Below, piece by piece: positions 48,452 through 57,552 of a DNA stretch of 64,000 nucleotides. This DNA comes from an uncultured Commensalibacter sp. (GTDB lineage Bacteria > Pseudomonadota > Alphaproteobacteria > Acetobacterales > Acetobacteraceae), in assembly GCA_945266285.1 (NCBI GenBank), contig CALYOP010000004.1, forward strand, positions 155,615 to 219,614, written 5' to 3'. The position numbers and the translations under genes are program-made. Under the pieces are notes generated by a model, which was not told the DNA's origin, did no database searches, and worked only from the letters and a program-made list of their open reading frames with translations. How positions within the stretch are numbered: position 1 is the stretch's first letter; the number at the start of each line of letters is the position of its first letter.

Positions 48452-48811
48452 TTATTGTTCTTCTTCGTTTAACACACGGGTGATCGTACTTGCGTACTCA
48501 GGGACAGTTAAACCTTTTCCCCCTATATTAACCACCTCAAAATATTCATTCCATTCACTATCTCTTAGATGAGATATAAGTGCTTTGGTCGCCTCATCTC
48601 CTGGAATTGACCAGTTAATAAAGTATTTCTCTGCAACAGCTCTTGGCATATTTTCATCAATCTCACCCATAGCAATAAGTTGAACACGATTCTCTCCAGC
48701 CAATCCAGAAAGATTAATAATCATCCGCTGAAGAACCTGTTCCTTAAGAAGACGGTTAAGCTTCAACCATTTATCTTTGGGCGTAAAAACCTGAGTAACG
48801 AAATAAGCCAT
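48452..48811 (-). CDS. Small uncharacterised protein at the head of the solenoid-PKS cluster
   Basis: A 119-residue soluble protein beginning MAYFVTQVFTPKDKWLKL. The order of predicted elements (strand YFVTQVFT, helix, strand VQLIAMGEI, strand KYFINWSI, helix GDEATKALISHLRD, strand YFEVVNIGG) suggests a ferredoxin-like or dimeric alpha/beta-barrel fold. This is an inference from pattern alone; I do not recognise the family with confidence. It has no signal peptide or membrane segment. It ends 52 bases before the solenoid gene on the same strand, so the two are probably co-transcribed. The 274-base AT-rich gap 48812-49085 upstream shows no gene and should hold the cluster promoter. Confidence 0.6.
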   Translation of the reverse strand: MAYFVTQVFTPKDKWLKLNRLLKEQVLQRMIINLSGLAGENRVQLIAMGEIDENMPRAVAEKYFINWSIPGDEATKALISHLRDSEWNEYFEVVNIGGKGLTVPEYASTITRVLNEEEQ

Positions 48812-49085
48812 CGCTTTAACTTTTTACCTTACATGTTGTTTGCAAAACCAAAACAATGATTTTGAAAAATGCCAATATTCCTAAACCGAAATCTCATAAA
48901 ATATTTCTTAAACCAAACAAATATTAATAACCAGATTTAAAAAATGTTTATAAATCGATTCAATACTATAAAAAATCAATGAAAAAAACAAGACGAAATA
49001 ACTAATTTTTTAGTAGAATTCTTTTAATTATTTTAATGAAAACAATGCCACGCCAAATCATATTTTAACTTGATATCAAGCTATC

Positions 49086-49625
49086 TTATCTTCGGTTATT
49101 ATTTTCTCTTAACGAAGGAAGGCGGCAATTCGGGCCTATAGCACCGTTAAATCGATGCCATACATGAGTTTCTCCCAATAAAGAAATGCCTAAATAACCT
49201 CTTACTTTGAGCTCATTTGGTTTCTTAGACCATATTTTGGCATCGTAACTTTTTTCATCTCTTGGATCGATAATCTTTCCTCTCCAGTAATCATCTCCTT
49301 TTTTCTTGGTAAAGTTCATTAACATTGAAAAATTACATTGTGTATGCCCTTTGGAAGACTGCGGAGGAAGCGGTGTATTATATTGAATCCCAATTAAACG
49401 CCCGCATAAATTCTGACCACAACTATAAATTTGGAAAACGCCATCCTCCTCTTTAGTCGCCCAGATGCCGATTTCCGTAATGCTTTCTGTTACAGACGGC
49501 TTATTATCATTTTGAACGAGAGATGATGCTTGGGCTACATGCGCACCGTATAAAAATGAAAAGGCAACACCATAAAGTGTTGTTTGTTTTATAAATTGTA
49601 AAAATCGTTTACCACTTTTCGACAT
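49086..49625 (-). CDS. DUF2147 family periplasmic protein
   Basis: A 179-residue exported protein. A Sec signal peptide spans about residues 1-34 (KQTTLYGVAFSFLYGAHVAQA, cleavage near AQA-SS). The mature part has the DUF2147 pattern IGIWATKEEDGVFQIYSCGQNLCGRLIGI, then DDYWRGKIIDPRDEKSYDAKIW and LKVRGYLGISLLGETHVWHR. The family is a small beta-barrel of unknown function found in the envelope of many proteobacteria. The gene lies alone between grxC and the solenoid-PKS cluster, with AT-rich gaps on both sides. Confidence 0.87.
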   Translation of the reverse strand: MSKSGKRFLQFIKQTTLYGVAFSFLYGAHVAQASSLVQNDNKPSVTESITEIGIWATKEEDGVFQIYSCGQNLCGRLIGIQYNTPLPPQSSKGHTQCNFSMLMNFTKKKGDDYWRGKIIDPRDEKSYDAKIWSKKPNELKVRGYLGISLLGETHVWHRFNGAIGPNCRLPSLRENNNRR

Positions 49626-49691
49626 ATAGCCTCTTTATCCTCTCAAACAATTAATTAATCAAACCCGTAAAATGATTCACATTCTAATTAA

Positions 49692-49949
49692 TTACTCAGC
49701 CAAAAGACGATCAAGTTCACCAGATTTATCCAGCTTAACCAAATCATCACAACCGCCAATAGCTTTCCCGTTAATGAATATTTGTGGTACGCTCGTTTTA
49801 CCACCTGATCTTTGAATCGATTCTTCACGTTCAGGCGTACCTTTTGGAGCGCTAATCTCCTGTATTGGTATATTTTTGGTATTCAAAATCAACATTGCTC
49901 GATGACAATATGGGCATCCAGGTTGTGTATATATTTCAACTTTTGTCAT
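49692..49949 (-). CDS. grxC: Glutaredoxin 3
   Basis: An 85-residue dithiol glutaredoxin that reduces disulfides and protein-glutathione mixed disulfides in the cytoplasm. The redox site is C12-P-Y-C15 in QPGCPYCHRA, with the glutathione-binding TSVPQIFINGKAIGGCDDL region. Its position next to comF is the usual alphaproteobacterial order (comF-grxC). Confidence 0.96.
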   Translation of the reverse strand: MTKVEIYTQPGCPYCHRAMLILNTKNIPIQEISAPKGTPEREESIQRSGGKTSVPQIFINGKAIGGCDDLVKLDKSGELDRLLAE

Positions 49950-50056
49950 TTCTTGCTCCTATTTTAACTTATTCAGATAATAAATTATAACGAATTGATA
50001 TTATTCTCTTTATCATCTTTCATGTAAATGATTCTATCCGAATTAATAAAGGTTAT

Positions 50057-50817
50057 TTAAGAATCGAGGTCGTTATATTGGTGTTTATGACTTACTAAGC
50101 CTGCAACTAAAATATTGATCTTTATCCCTTTAATACCGAGCAAAGCGCTACAACATTCTTCAAGGGTAGATCCGGTTGTCATAACATCATCGATTAACAG
50201 GATGTTTTTATCCATTAAAATATCTTTATATTTGTCTCGAACAATAATTGCATTTTTGAGAATATTTTTACGTTCTGGTTTGGTCAGATGCCCTAAAGGT
50301 TGTGTTTGGCAATGTCGGATAAGCGCATCAGCGATTACCCTCTTTTTTGCTTTTTTCCCTAATTTCCAAGCTATCAATGCTGATTGATTGTATTTTCTTT
50401 CTTGCAATCTTTTTTTATGTAAAGGAACAGGAATAATAATATCCGTCTTATCCAACAACGGACCCGATATACGACTCATGAAATATGCTAAAAACGGTAT
50501 GCTTTCCTGACGATCTGCGTATTTAAGCGGTAATATAAGACGCTTGAATTTTCATTGTATAGAAATGCAGCTCTTGCCTGTTCCCAAAGCGGTGGTTTAT
50601 TAAGGCAGTCAGCACAAATATGATCAGAACCTGCCATTTCATAAGATTCAAAAGGTTGACCACAACGAACACAAAAAGGTTCTGAAATAAAATCTAAGCC
50701 TTTGAAACAAGAACTGCAAAGCCACCCAGCATTTTGAACAAGGCTATGACAAATAATGCAATGCGGTGGCAATATAAAATCGAGAATATTAGTGAAACAA
50801 GCTTTTAAAAAAGCCAT
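50057..50817 (-). pseudogene. comF: Frameshifted comF family phosphoribosyltransferase gene
   Basis: The 5' part, 50817 down to 50488, encodes the ComF zinc-ribbon region (CIICHSLV, CSSCF, FCVRCG, ICADCL) and stops early at RKAYRF. The 3' part, ending at 50057, encodes the phosphoribosyltransferase domain with the PRPP loop ILLIDDVMTTGSTLEEC. Between them another frame reads KFKRLILPLKYADRQESIPFLAYF, the sequence expected to join the two. One missing base in the short A-run at 50549-50552 (minus-strand GAAAATTC where GAAAAATTC would restore the frame) explains the break. It may be a real inactivating mutation or a homopolymer sequencing error. ComF proteins are linked to DNA uptake and amidophosphoribosyl-type chemistry. 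Confidence 0.82.
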
Positions 50818-50823
50818 TCTTTT

Positions 50824-51249
50824 TTAGGAAGCTTCTCCAATAATATGCAAAGCAAGTTTTCTTTGATGCGGTTGCTTCCGGTGCTCAAACAGATAAATCC
50901 CTTGCCATTCCCCCAAAGCCATTTTTCGATCAATAACCGGAATTGATAATTGCGTTTGTGTTAAAACAGACTTGAGATGCGCAGGCATATCATCAAGTCC
51001 TTCACTATTATGACGATAGCGATGTGGATCTTCTGGAACTATCGTATTAAAATAATTGAGAATATCCTCTTTAACCGCTGGATCAAAATTTTCCTGAACG
51101 ATTAATGAAGCTGAAGTATGACAGCACCATATTGTTAATAAGCCATTGATGATGCCTGTTTTTAAAATCCAGCTTGCTAATTCGAAATTAATCATGGTTA
51201 ACCCTTGTCCATGTGTTTGAACAAGATGAATAGCGCTATTCTGTTTCAT
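50824..51249 (-). CDS. YjbQ/UPF0047 family protein
   Basis: A 141-residue cytosolic protein of the YjbQ family, some members of which show weak thiamine-phosphate synthase activity. The family motifs are GLLTIWCCHTSASLIVQENFDPAV, YRHNSEGLDDMPAHLKSVL and LGEWQGIYLFEHRKQPHQRKL. The normal family length is kept. It begins one base after the trpS stop and so is probably translated from the same message. The comF remnant follows six bases downstream. Confidence 0.88.
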   Translation of the reverse strand: MKQNSAIHLVQTHGQGLTMINFELASWILKTGIINGLLTIWCCHTSASLIVQENFDPAVKEDILNYFNTIVPEDPHRYRHNSEGLDDMPAHLKSVLTQTQLSIPVIDRKMALGEWQGIYLFEHRKQPHQRKLALHIIGEAS

Positions 51250-51250
51250 T

Positions 51251-52264
51251 TTATTTCAAAAACCCAACAATATATTCAGCTTCAGAGACAATCGGCTCGG
51301 CAATAGCAGAAGCTTTTTCAGCTCCCTGTTTTAAAACCTTTTTTAGATGTCCAGGATCTGCAACTAGCTTTTTCGTCTCTTCACGAATAGGTCGAATTAT
51401 TTCAACCAGAACATCCGCTAATGCAGTTTTAAATGTGCTGAAACCTTGACCGCCATATTGTTGCAAAACACTTTCTATCGATTTATCGGTTACCGCTGCA
51501 TAAATCGTTATCAGGTTTGTTGCCTCTGGTCTATTTTGCAACCCTTCTATTTCTGAGGGTAAAGGTTCAGAATCGCTTTTAGCCCTTTTGATTTTGCTGG
51601 CAATTTCATCATCAGTATCCAACATTTCAATCCGGCCTTGTGCTGATGGATCCGATTTAGACATTTTCTTTGTGCCATCACGCAAGTTCATAATTTTGGC
51701 ACTAGTTTTAGGAATAAATTCATCCACTTTAGGAAAGAAATCGATTTGATAATCATGATTAAATTTCTGTGCAATATCATTCGTCAGTTCAATATGCTGG
51801 CGTTGATCTTCCCCTACCGGAACGCAATTTGCTTTATAAGCTAAAATATCAGCGGCCATTAAATTAGGATAAACATAAAGACCAGCAGAATGCGCCTCTC
51901 TATTCTTTCCAGCTTTGTCCTTAAACTGGGTCATCCGATTCATCCAGCCAATACGTGCAACACAGTTGAAAATCCACGCCAATCTTGCATGCGCAGTAAC
52001 TGCTGATTGATTAAACAAAATATGTTTATTGGTATCAATACCAGCAGCAATCAATATCGCTGCTTGTTCTAGCGTTTGTTGACGTAAAGTCTGTGGATCT
52101 TGCCACACCGTCAGAGCATGCATATCAACCAAACAGTAAATACACTGATTGCTCTTCTGAATATCAACCCACTGACGCGCCGCACCTAGATAATTGCCAA
52201 GATGCGGGATACCCGTAGGCTGAATACCGGAAAAAACAACTTTCCCCGACGGTATAGACAACAT
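51251..52264 (-). CDS. trpS: Tryptophanyl-tRNA synthetase
   Basis: Class I aminoacyl-tRNA synthetase of 337 residues that charges tRNA-Trp. The HIGH-type motif is in FSGIQPTGIPHLGNYLGA, and the KMSKS loop is intact in GTKKMSKSDPSAQGRI. Other TrpS marks are YPNLMAADILAYKANCVPVGEDQRQHIELTNDIA. It lies directly upstream of the yjbQ-like gene and 20 bases downstream of the FKBP lipoprotein gene on the same strand. Confidence 0.97.
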   Translation of the reverse strand: MLSIPSGKVVFSGIQPTGIPHLGNYLGAARQWVDIQKSNQCIYCLVDMHALTVWQDPQTLRQQTLEQAAILIAAGIDTNKHILFNQSAVTAHARLAWIFNCVARIGWMNRMTQFKDKAGKNREAHSAGLYVYPNLMAADILAYKANCVPVGEDQRQHIELTNDIAQKFNHDYQIDFFPKVDEFIPKTSAKIMNLRDGTKKMSKSDPSAQGRIEMLDTDDEIASKIKRAKSDSEPLPSEIEGLQNRPEATNLITIYAAVTDKSIESVLQQYGGQGFSTFKTALADVLVEIIRPIREETKKLVADPGHLKKVLKQGAEKASAIAEPIVSEAEYIVGFLK

Positions 52265-52284
52265 AAAATCAACCCTTTTTAATA

Positions 52285-52752
52285 CTAGTTAGATTTCGTT
52301 ACACCCAATAAGTGTATCCGGAAAACAAGCGCACTATTTGCTGGAATAAGTCCCATAGACTTTTCTCCATACGCTAATTGTGATGGGATATAAACCTGCC
52401 AGATATCACCCGAATGCATTTTTGGCAGAATTTCCATCCAACCAGGAATCAACCCGTCTAATGGCATTTGTACGAGACCACCATGATGTTCTGATGAATC
52501 GAAAATATAACCGTCTGGTAAACGTCCTTCATATTCCAACATCATGTTATCCCCTTTTGCAGGGGTTGGTCCCTTATCTTCACCAGATTTGATAACACGA
52601 TAGGCCAACCCACTAGGCAAAGTTTTAATGCCAGGTTCTGCCTGAACCTTTTGCATAAATTGTTCAGAGGTTAGCTCGACTTCCTTATGTCCACCACAGG
52701 CTACTAATGACATAGCAAATAAAGGTGCAAATAAATAGGCTACCTTTTTCAT
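52285..52752 (-). CDS. FKBP-type peptidyl-prolyl isomerase lipoprotein
   Basis: A 155-residue envelope protein. Residues 1-19 are a lipoprotein signal (MKKVAYLFAPLFAMSLVACGG) with lipobox LVAC, so it should be lipid-anchored. The FKBP fold covers about 55-152: LPSGLAYRVIKSGEDKG, the flap region DGYIFDSSE, and GLIPGWMEILPKMHSGDIWQVYIPSQLAYGE with the conserved IPGW and LAYGE elements. It would catalyse proline isomerisation of periplasmic or outer-membrane proteins. It is 32 bases downstream of argG on the same strand. Confidence 0.92.
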   Translation of the reverse strand: MKKVAYLFAPLFAMSLVACGGHKEVELTSEQFMQKVQAEPGIKTLPSGLAYRVIKSGEDKGPTPAKGDNMMLEYEGRLPDGYIFDSSEHHGGLVQMPLDGLIPGWMEILPKMHSGDIWQVYIPSQLAYGEKSMGLIPANSALVFRIHLLGVTKSN

Positions 52753-52784
52753 GGGTTTTCCTTTGTTTTTTAATTGTTAATCTA

Positions 52785-54014
52785 TTATAAGGCGCCGCCA
52801 CGACGCCCAATTTTGGCTCCTAAACGAAGACGTAAAGCATTTAATCGAATAAATCCTTGAGCATCACTCTGATTATAGGCGCCTTCATCGTCTTCAAAGG
52901 TTACTACCCGAGTATCATAAAGGCTATTAGGACTTTCACGGCCCATCATGATGATATTACCTTTATAAAGCTTCAGCTTTACTCTTCCTGTAACCGAATG
53001 CTGACTTTCATCAATGAGTGCTTGCAACATACGACGTTCTGGCGAGAACCAAAAACCATTATAAATCAATTCTGCATAACGGGGCATGATGCTGTCTTTT
53101 AAATGTCCAGCTTCACGATCTAAGGTAATTGATTCCATATTCCGATGTGCAAATAACAATATGGTACCACCTGGTGTTTCATAAACTCCCCGTGATTTCA
53201 TGCCAACAAACCGGTTTTCTACTAAATCCAGCCGTCCAATTCCATTCGCTTTACCCAATTCATTTAGCTTGGTCAGCAATGTTGCCGGAGACATGGCTTC
53301 ACCGTTAATTGCTACGGGGTCACCGTGAGCAAAATCAATGCTAATTTCAGTTGCTTTATCAGGAGCATTTTCAGGAGAAATAGTACGTTGATAAACAATT
53401 TCATCCGGTGCCATTGCCGGATCTTCCAGAATTTTTCCTTCTGAAGAAGAATGCAATAAATTAGCATCAACAGAAAAAGGTGCTTCACCGCGTTTGTCAT
53501 GTGAAATCGGAATTTGATGTTCTTCAGCGAAAGTCAGCAATCGTGTCCGCGAAGTTAAATCCCATTCCCGCCATGGTGAGATCACAGTTACATCTGGTTT
53601 CAGAGCATAATAGGATAATTCAAAACGAACCTGATCATTTCCCTTACCTGTTGCACCATGGGCTACAGCATCAGCACCAACTTGTTCAGCGATTTCAATC
53701 TGTCTTTGTGCAATCAATGGACGCGCAATCGATGTTCCTAACAGATATTGCCCTTCATATAAGGTATTGGCACGAAACATAGGAAAAACAAAATCACGTA
53801 CAAACGGCTCACGCAAATCTTCGATAAAAATTTCCTTTATCCCGAACATTTCCGCTTTTTTACGTGCTGCCTCAAGTTCATCACCTTGTCCTAAATCTGC
53901 GGTAAAAGTAACGACTTCACATTCATAGGTTTTCTGTAACCACCGTAAAATAACAGAAGTATCTAACCCACCTGAATAGGCAAGAACGACTTTTTTCACC
54001 CTTTTCGCTGCCAT
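52785..54014 (-). CDS. argG: Argininosuccinate synthase
   Basis: Cytosolic enzyme that condenses citrulline and aspartate with ATP in arginine biosynthesis. The 409 residues match the type 1 length. The ATP pyrophosphatase loop is [18 protein letters not shown], with [15 protein letters not shown] and [18 protein letters not shown] further on. The C-terminal stretch ends [27 protein letters not shown]. With argC at 10107, it shows that the arginine pathway is at least partly present. Confidence 0.97.
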   Translation of the reverse strand: MAAKRVKKVVLAYSGGLDTSVILRWLQKTYECEVVTFTADLGQGDELEAARKKAEMFGIKEIFIEDLREPFVRDFVFPMFRANTLYEGQYLLGTSIARPLIAQRQIEIAEQVGADAVAHGATGKGNDQVRFELSYYALKPDVTVISPWREWDLTSRTRLLTFAEEHQIPISHDKRGEAPFSVDANLLHSSSEGKILEDPAMAPDEIVYQRTISPENAPDKATEISIDFAHGDPVAINGEAMSPATLLTKLNELGKANGIGRLDLVENRFVGMKSRGVYETPGGTILLFAHRNMESITLDREAGHLKDSIMPRYAELIYNGFWFSPERRMLQALIDESQHSVTGRVKLKLYKGNIIMMGRESPNSLYDTRVVTFEDDEGAYNQSDAQGFIRLNALRLRLGAKIGRRGGAL

Positions 54015-54089
54015 AATTTAATCTTTCTTCCTAAAAATATGCACCCATTAAACAGGATTTTACTAGCATCTGTTGATTAAAAAAACCAG

Positions 54090-54983
54090 TCACAAGTCAT
54101 CTTTACTATTGGATTCTTTGGGGTTTGATGCAAGCTTATTCTTAGCAAACGCGTCTTCCAAAGATATCGAAAACTGTCCTGGTTTTAACGGCTGTGCTTG
54201 CGATGAATCCGGCGCCCATCCTGTTAATATAGCAAAGGTAAATGGTATTTCTAAAGGCTCTATCGCCTTTAATCGTTCAAAGCAAGCGCCAAACAAAATG
54301 CGCGGAGGAATATATTTTGCTCTTTCAACCAAAGCATTGCCTTCCCCAGCGGCACGTAAATCTTCGATCAATGCCATAGGCGATCGATAAGAAATCATAA
54401 TTTCTTCTTTATCGACAACAGGCAAAGCAAATCCTGCACGTTGCATTAAAGTAGCACAAGCCCGTAAATCTGGGAAAGGTGAAATACGCGGTGATAATTT
54501 CCCGGTTAATTCGACCTCTACCTCAGCAAGAATATTCCGCAAAACAGATAAGGTTGGCACAATAGGAATACTCGCCAAAAACAGCCCATCTGGTTTTAAA
54601 ATCTTTCTCAGTTGTATTAATGCCCCAGGCAAATCATTTACCCAATGCAATGTAAAATTAGCAATAATCAGGTCAAAGCTATTTTCTTTAAATGGCAAGG
54701 ATTCTTCATCAATACATATACAAGAACCTGTATTCAGCGCTGCCATATATGATGACAAATCGCCAGAAATCATTGGAATATTGTGCTGCTGGAGATATTT
54801 TGAAACGATCCCTCTTCCACCTATTTCAAGTGCGTTATTAAAGGTTCGGTTGATATCATCCAAGCGATCAAGCAAACGACAAGTCGTTGCCTGCACAATT
54901 TCTGCAACATTATTAGTTTTTCTTACTGCCATATCGCGATGCAGGCGAACAAGTCTACGATTAAATAAAATAGGAACGGTCAT
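54090..54983 (-). CDS. Class I SAM-dependent methyltransferase (NDUFAF5-like)
   Basis: A 297-residue methyltransferase resembling the alphaproteobacterial homologues of the complex I assembly factor NDUFAF5. The start is PILFNRRLVRLHRDMAVR, a typical opening of that group. SAM motif I appears as ALEIGGRGIVSKYL, with Gly-Gly-Arg in place of the usual DxGxGxG. Motifs EESLPFKENSFDLIIANFTLHWVNDLPGAL and LKPDGLFLASI follow. The C-terminus has the group's SQAQPLKPGQFSISLEDAF. The substrate is unproven; in eukaryotes the homologue modifies an arginine of a complex I subunit. It is 75 bases upstream of argG. Confidence 0.75.
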   Translation of the reverse strand: MTVPILFNRRLVRLHRDMAVRKTNNVAEIVQATTCRLLDRLDDINRTFNNALEIGGRGIVSKYLQQHNIPMISGDLSSYMAALNTGSCICIDEESLPFKENSFDLIIANFTLHWVNDLPGALIQLRKILKPDGLFLASIPIVPTLSVLRNILAEVEVELTGKLSPRISPFPDLRACATLMQRAGFALPVVDKEEIMISYRSPMALIEDLRAAGEGNALVERAKYIPPRILFGACFERLKAIEPLEIPFTFAILTGWAPDSSQAQPLKPGQFSISLEDAFAKNKLASNPKESNSKDDL

Positions 54984-55026
54984 CTCATTGCTTATAAAAA
55001 TTAAGCCAGATGTTTGTCAAAACCAA

Positions 55027-55050
55027 AACGTCCCCTTTTTAGGGGACGTT
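55027..55050 (-). terminator. Intrinsic terminator after the phosphohexomutase gene
   Basis: A perfect 10-bp inverted repeat AACGTCCCCT-TTTT-AGGGGACGTT, GC-rich at its core. On the minus strand it is followed by TTGGTTTTG. It lies 56 bases after the phosphohexomutase stop and 43 bases before the methyltransferase start, so it ends the galU-phosphohexomutase transcript. Confidence 0.78.
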
Positions 55051-55106
55051 TGATAATTTTTAATTACCTGAATGATAAAACAAGTAACACGTTTGATCTA
55101 TCAAAC

Positions 55107-56495
55107 TTAGAAAGGTGGATGATCAACACCAGAAGCCTTTAATTGTTCTGATAAAGCGGCTTTAAGCTTTTGCAATCCTTCTTCCGTTTTGCTTTCTGCA
55201 CGTGCAACTAACGCAGCCTGCGTATTTGATGCCCTTAACAACCACCAACCATCAGGCGTATTTACTCGAACACCGTCAATGGTAATGACATCTGCATTTG
55301 CTTCTTTCAAACGCTCAGCAACTTCTTTTACCACACTGAATTTGCGCGTATCTGCACATTCAAAACGAATTTCCGGAGTCGAAACAGCTTTTGGTAATGC
55401 TTCTGTAATATCAGAAAGTGGACCTTTGAGATTACTAACAATATTAAGGGTACGAATAGCTACATATAAAGCATCATCAAAGCCAAACCATTTATCAGCG
55501 AAGAAAATATGGCCAGACATTTCACCGCCAAGAATGGCATGTGTTTCTGCCATTTTTGCTTTGATCAAAGAATGCCCAGTACACCACATTAAAGGGCTAC
55601 CGCCTGCTTTCTTAATCTCATCAAACAAAATCTGACTTGCTTTAACATCAGCGATTACAATACCGCCGGGTTTGTCTTTTAGAATATCCCGACCGTAGAT
55701 AATCAATAACTGATCACCCCAAAGGATATTTCCTTTATTATCAATAACACCGATACGGTCCGCATCTCCATCAAAGGCAATCCCAAGATCAGCTTTACGT
55801 TCGGCAACTTCTTTTTGAAGTTGTTCCAAATTCTTCGGAACTGTAGGGTCAGGACTATGTACTGGGAAATTACCATCAATTGTCCCATTGAGGATAATAT
55901 GCTCACCACTCAATTGTTGTACTAAACGCGTTAGTACCTCTCCTGCAGATCCATTACTATTATCCCAGACAACACGTAATTTGCGATCACCAGGATTATA
56001 ATCCTTCAGAACTCTATTGATATAGTCCTCTGAAACATCAATCTTACGAACACTACCAACGCCTTCAGGTATCACATCACCCTTGGCAATCTGATCTCCT
56101 AAATCTTGTATTTGTTGCCCAAAGAATGGTTTTCCACTCAGCATGAATTTCATACCATTATATTCTTTGGGATTATGGCTTGCAGTCACCATAATAGCCC
56201 CATCTGCTTCCAAAGTTACAGAGGCAAAATATAACATAGGTGTTGGGCCGCGGCCGATACGGATAACTTCAAGACCACATTTCTTCAGGCCGTCAACTAA
56301 TGCCGTTTCTAAATCTGGGGAAGAAACACGACCATCATAACAAACGACGACCTTTTTTCCTTCACGTCTTGCAACGATACTTCCAAAAGCCCGGCCAATG
56401 GCAAAGGCGTCTTCGATGAAAAAGGTCTTATCGTATACGCCACGAATATCATATTCGCGAAGAATAGTACGATCTAAATTCCGTTTACAATCCAT
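55107..56495 (-). CDS. Phosphomannomutase/phosphoglucomutase
   Basis: Alpha-D-phosphohexomutase of 462 residues that interconverts hexose 1- and 6-phosphates. The phosphoserine loop is S106 in MVTASHNPKEYNG, the metal loop is IAFDGDADRIG, the sugar-binding loop is GGEMSGHIFF, and the C-terminal phosphate-binding segment is RASNTQAALVARAES. AlgC-like enzymes of this length act on both mannose and glucose phosphates. It follows galU by four bases, so the pair supplies glucose 1-phosphate and UDP-glucose for envelope polysaccharide. A terminator lies downstream. Confidence 0.93.
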   Translation of the reverse strand: MDCKRNLDRTILREYDIRGVYDKTFFIEDAFAIGRAFGSIVARREGKKVVVCYDGRVSSPDLETALVDGLKKCGLEVIRIGRGPTPMLYFASVTLEADGAIMVTASHNPKEYNGMKFMLSGKPFFGQQIQDLGDQIAKGDVIPEGVGSVRKIDVSEDYINRVLKDYNPGDRKLRVVWDNSNGSAGEVLTRLVQQLSGEHIILNGTIDGNFPVHSPDPTVPKNLEQLQKEVAERKADLGIAFDGDADRIGVIDNKGNILWGDQLLIIYGRDILKDKPGGIVIADVKASQILFDEIKKAGGSPLMWCTGHSLIKAKMAETHAILGGEMSGHIFFADKWFGFDDALYVAIRTLNIVSNLKGPLSDITEALPKAVSTPEIRFECADTRKFSVVKEVAERLKEANADVITIDGVRVNTPDGWWLLRASNTQAALVARAESKTEEGLQKLKAALSEQLKASGVDHPPF

Positions 56496-56499
56496 TCAA

Positions 56500-57381
56500 T
56501 TAGCCTTTTTGTGCATATTTGTTAATAATTTTCTGCATAGCAGGTGCTAAATCTGGACGCTGTAAGGCATAAGCAATCTGTGCTTCCAAGAAACCAGCCT
56601 TACTACCACAATCATAACGATGCCCTTCATAACGCACGCCATGAAAAGGTACCTGGCCAATTAATTTAGCCATCGAATCCGTTAACTGAACTTCATTACC
56701 AGCGCCACGTTCCATCTTGGCCAGATATTTCATGATTTCTGGAGAAAGAATATAACGTCCAATAATCGATAAATTAGAAGGAGCTTCTTCGGGTTCAGGT
56801 TTTTCAACCACACCACGTATCTCTACTAACTTACCATCATCTGAGGCTACATCAATAATCCCATAACTTGAAGTCTTTTCTTTTGGAACCTCGGTAACAG
56901 CAACGACACACCCGCCTTTTTCATTATAAACATCAGCAAGTTGCTGTAAACAAGAACGTCCCCCACTTTGAACTAAATCATCAGGCAATAATACAGCAAA
57001 AGGATCATCCCCTACAAAAGTCCGTGCACACCAGATCGCATGACCTAATCCCAACGGAATCTGTTGACGGACGGCTGTTAAACATCCTGCTTGAATGCTT
57101 GCCGGCGCCAAAGCTTCCAAAGAAGTATTCTTTCCACGACTTTTTAATACGTCTTCTAATTCATAGGCCACATCAAAATAATCGATCAAAGAATCTTTAC
57201 CACGCCCTGTAATCAAGCAGAATTCTTCTATTCCAGCTTCTCGTGCTTCATCCAATGCATATTGGATCAACGGCCGATCAACAACAGGTAACATTTCTTT
57301 TGGCATTGACTTAGTAGCCGGTAAAAAACGAGTACCAAATCCAGCAACAGGAAGCACAGCTTTACGTAGAGGTTTAATCAC
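56500..57381 (-). CDS. galU: UTP-glucose-1-phosphate uridylyltransferase
   Basis: Makes UDP-glucose from UTP and glucose 1-phosphate for glycans. The 293 residues open with KAVLPVAGFGTRFLPATKSMPKEMLP, the nucleotidyltransferase signature, followed by PLIQYALDEAREAGIEEF, FAVLLPDDLVQ and RYDCGSKAGFLEAQIAYALQRPDL. It is the first gene of the galU-phosphohexomutase pair. The 171-base gap upstream should hold its promoter. Confidence 0.96.
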   Translation of the reverse strand: MIKPLRKAVLPVAGFGTRFLPATKSMPKEMLPVVDRPLIQYALDEAREAGIEEFCLITGRGKDSLIDYFDVAYELEDVLKSRGKNTSLEALAPASIQAGCLTAVRQQIPLGLGHAIWCARTFVGDDPFAVLLPDDLVQSGGRSCLQQLADVYNEKGGCVVAVTEVPKEKTSSYGIIDVASDDGKLVEIRGVVEKPEPEEAPSNLSIIGRYILSPEIMKYLAKMERGAGNEVQLTDSMAKLIGQVPFHGVRYEGHRYDCGSKAGFLEAQIAYALQRPDLAPAMQKIINKYAQKG

Positions 57382-57528
57382 AAAAATTCACCTTGTATAG
57401 TTTAGAAAACAATCAAAGTATTTAAATGCACAACCATTCTAATATCGCAATTAAACACTAAGAAATCAAAACATAAAACTTTGATAATTATATTTTATAC
57501 AATATAATAACACATTTTCTTCGTTCGC

Positions 57529-57550
57529 AAAAGAAACAATAGTTTCTTTT
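57529..57550 (-). terminator. Weak terminator-like hairpin after maeB
   Basis: A 9-bp AT-rich inverted repeat (AAAAGAAAC-aata-GTTTCTTTT) directly after the maeB stop. On the minus strand the 3' arm ends in TTTT. The stem has few G-C pairs, so termination efficiency is doubtful. Confidence 0.4.
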
Positions 57551-57552
57551 TA

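Noticed and set aside
31116-48811. Recently acquired mobile island
   Set aside because: No integrase, transposase, flanking direct repeats or tRNA junction was found at either end. Base composition looks like that of the neighbours, so horizontal gain is possible but not supported by boundary marks.
50057-50817. Two separate intact genes, a zinc-ribbon protein and a phosphoribosyltransferase
   Set aside because: A third frame between them encodes the expected linking sequence of ComF, and a single base change joins all parts.
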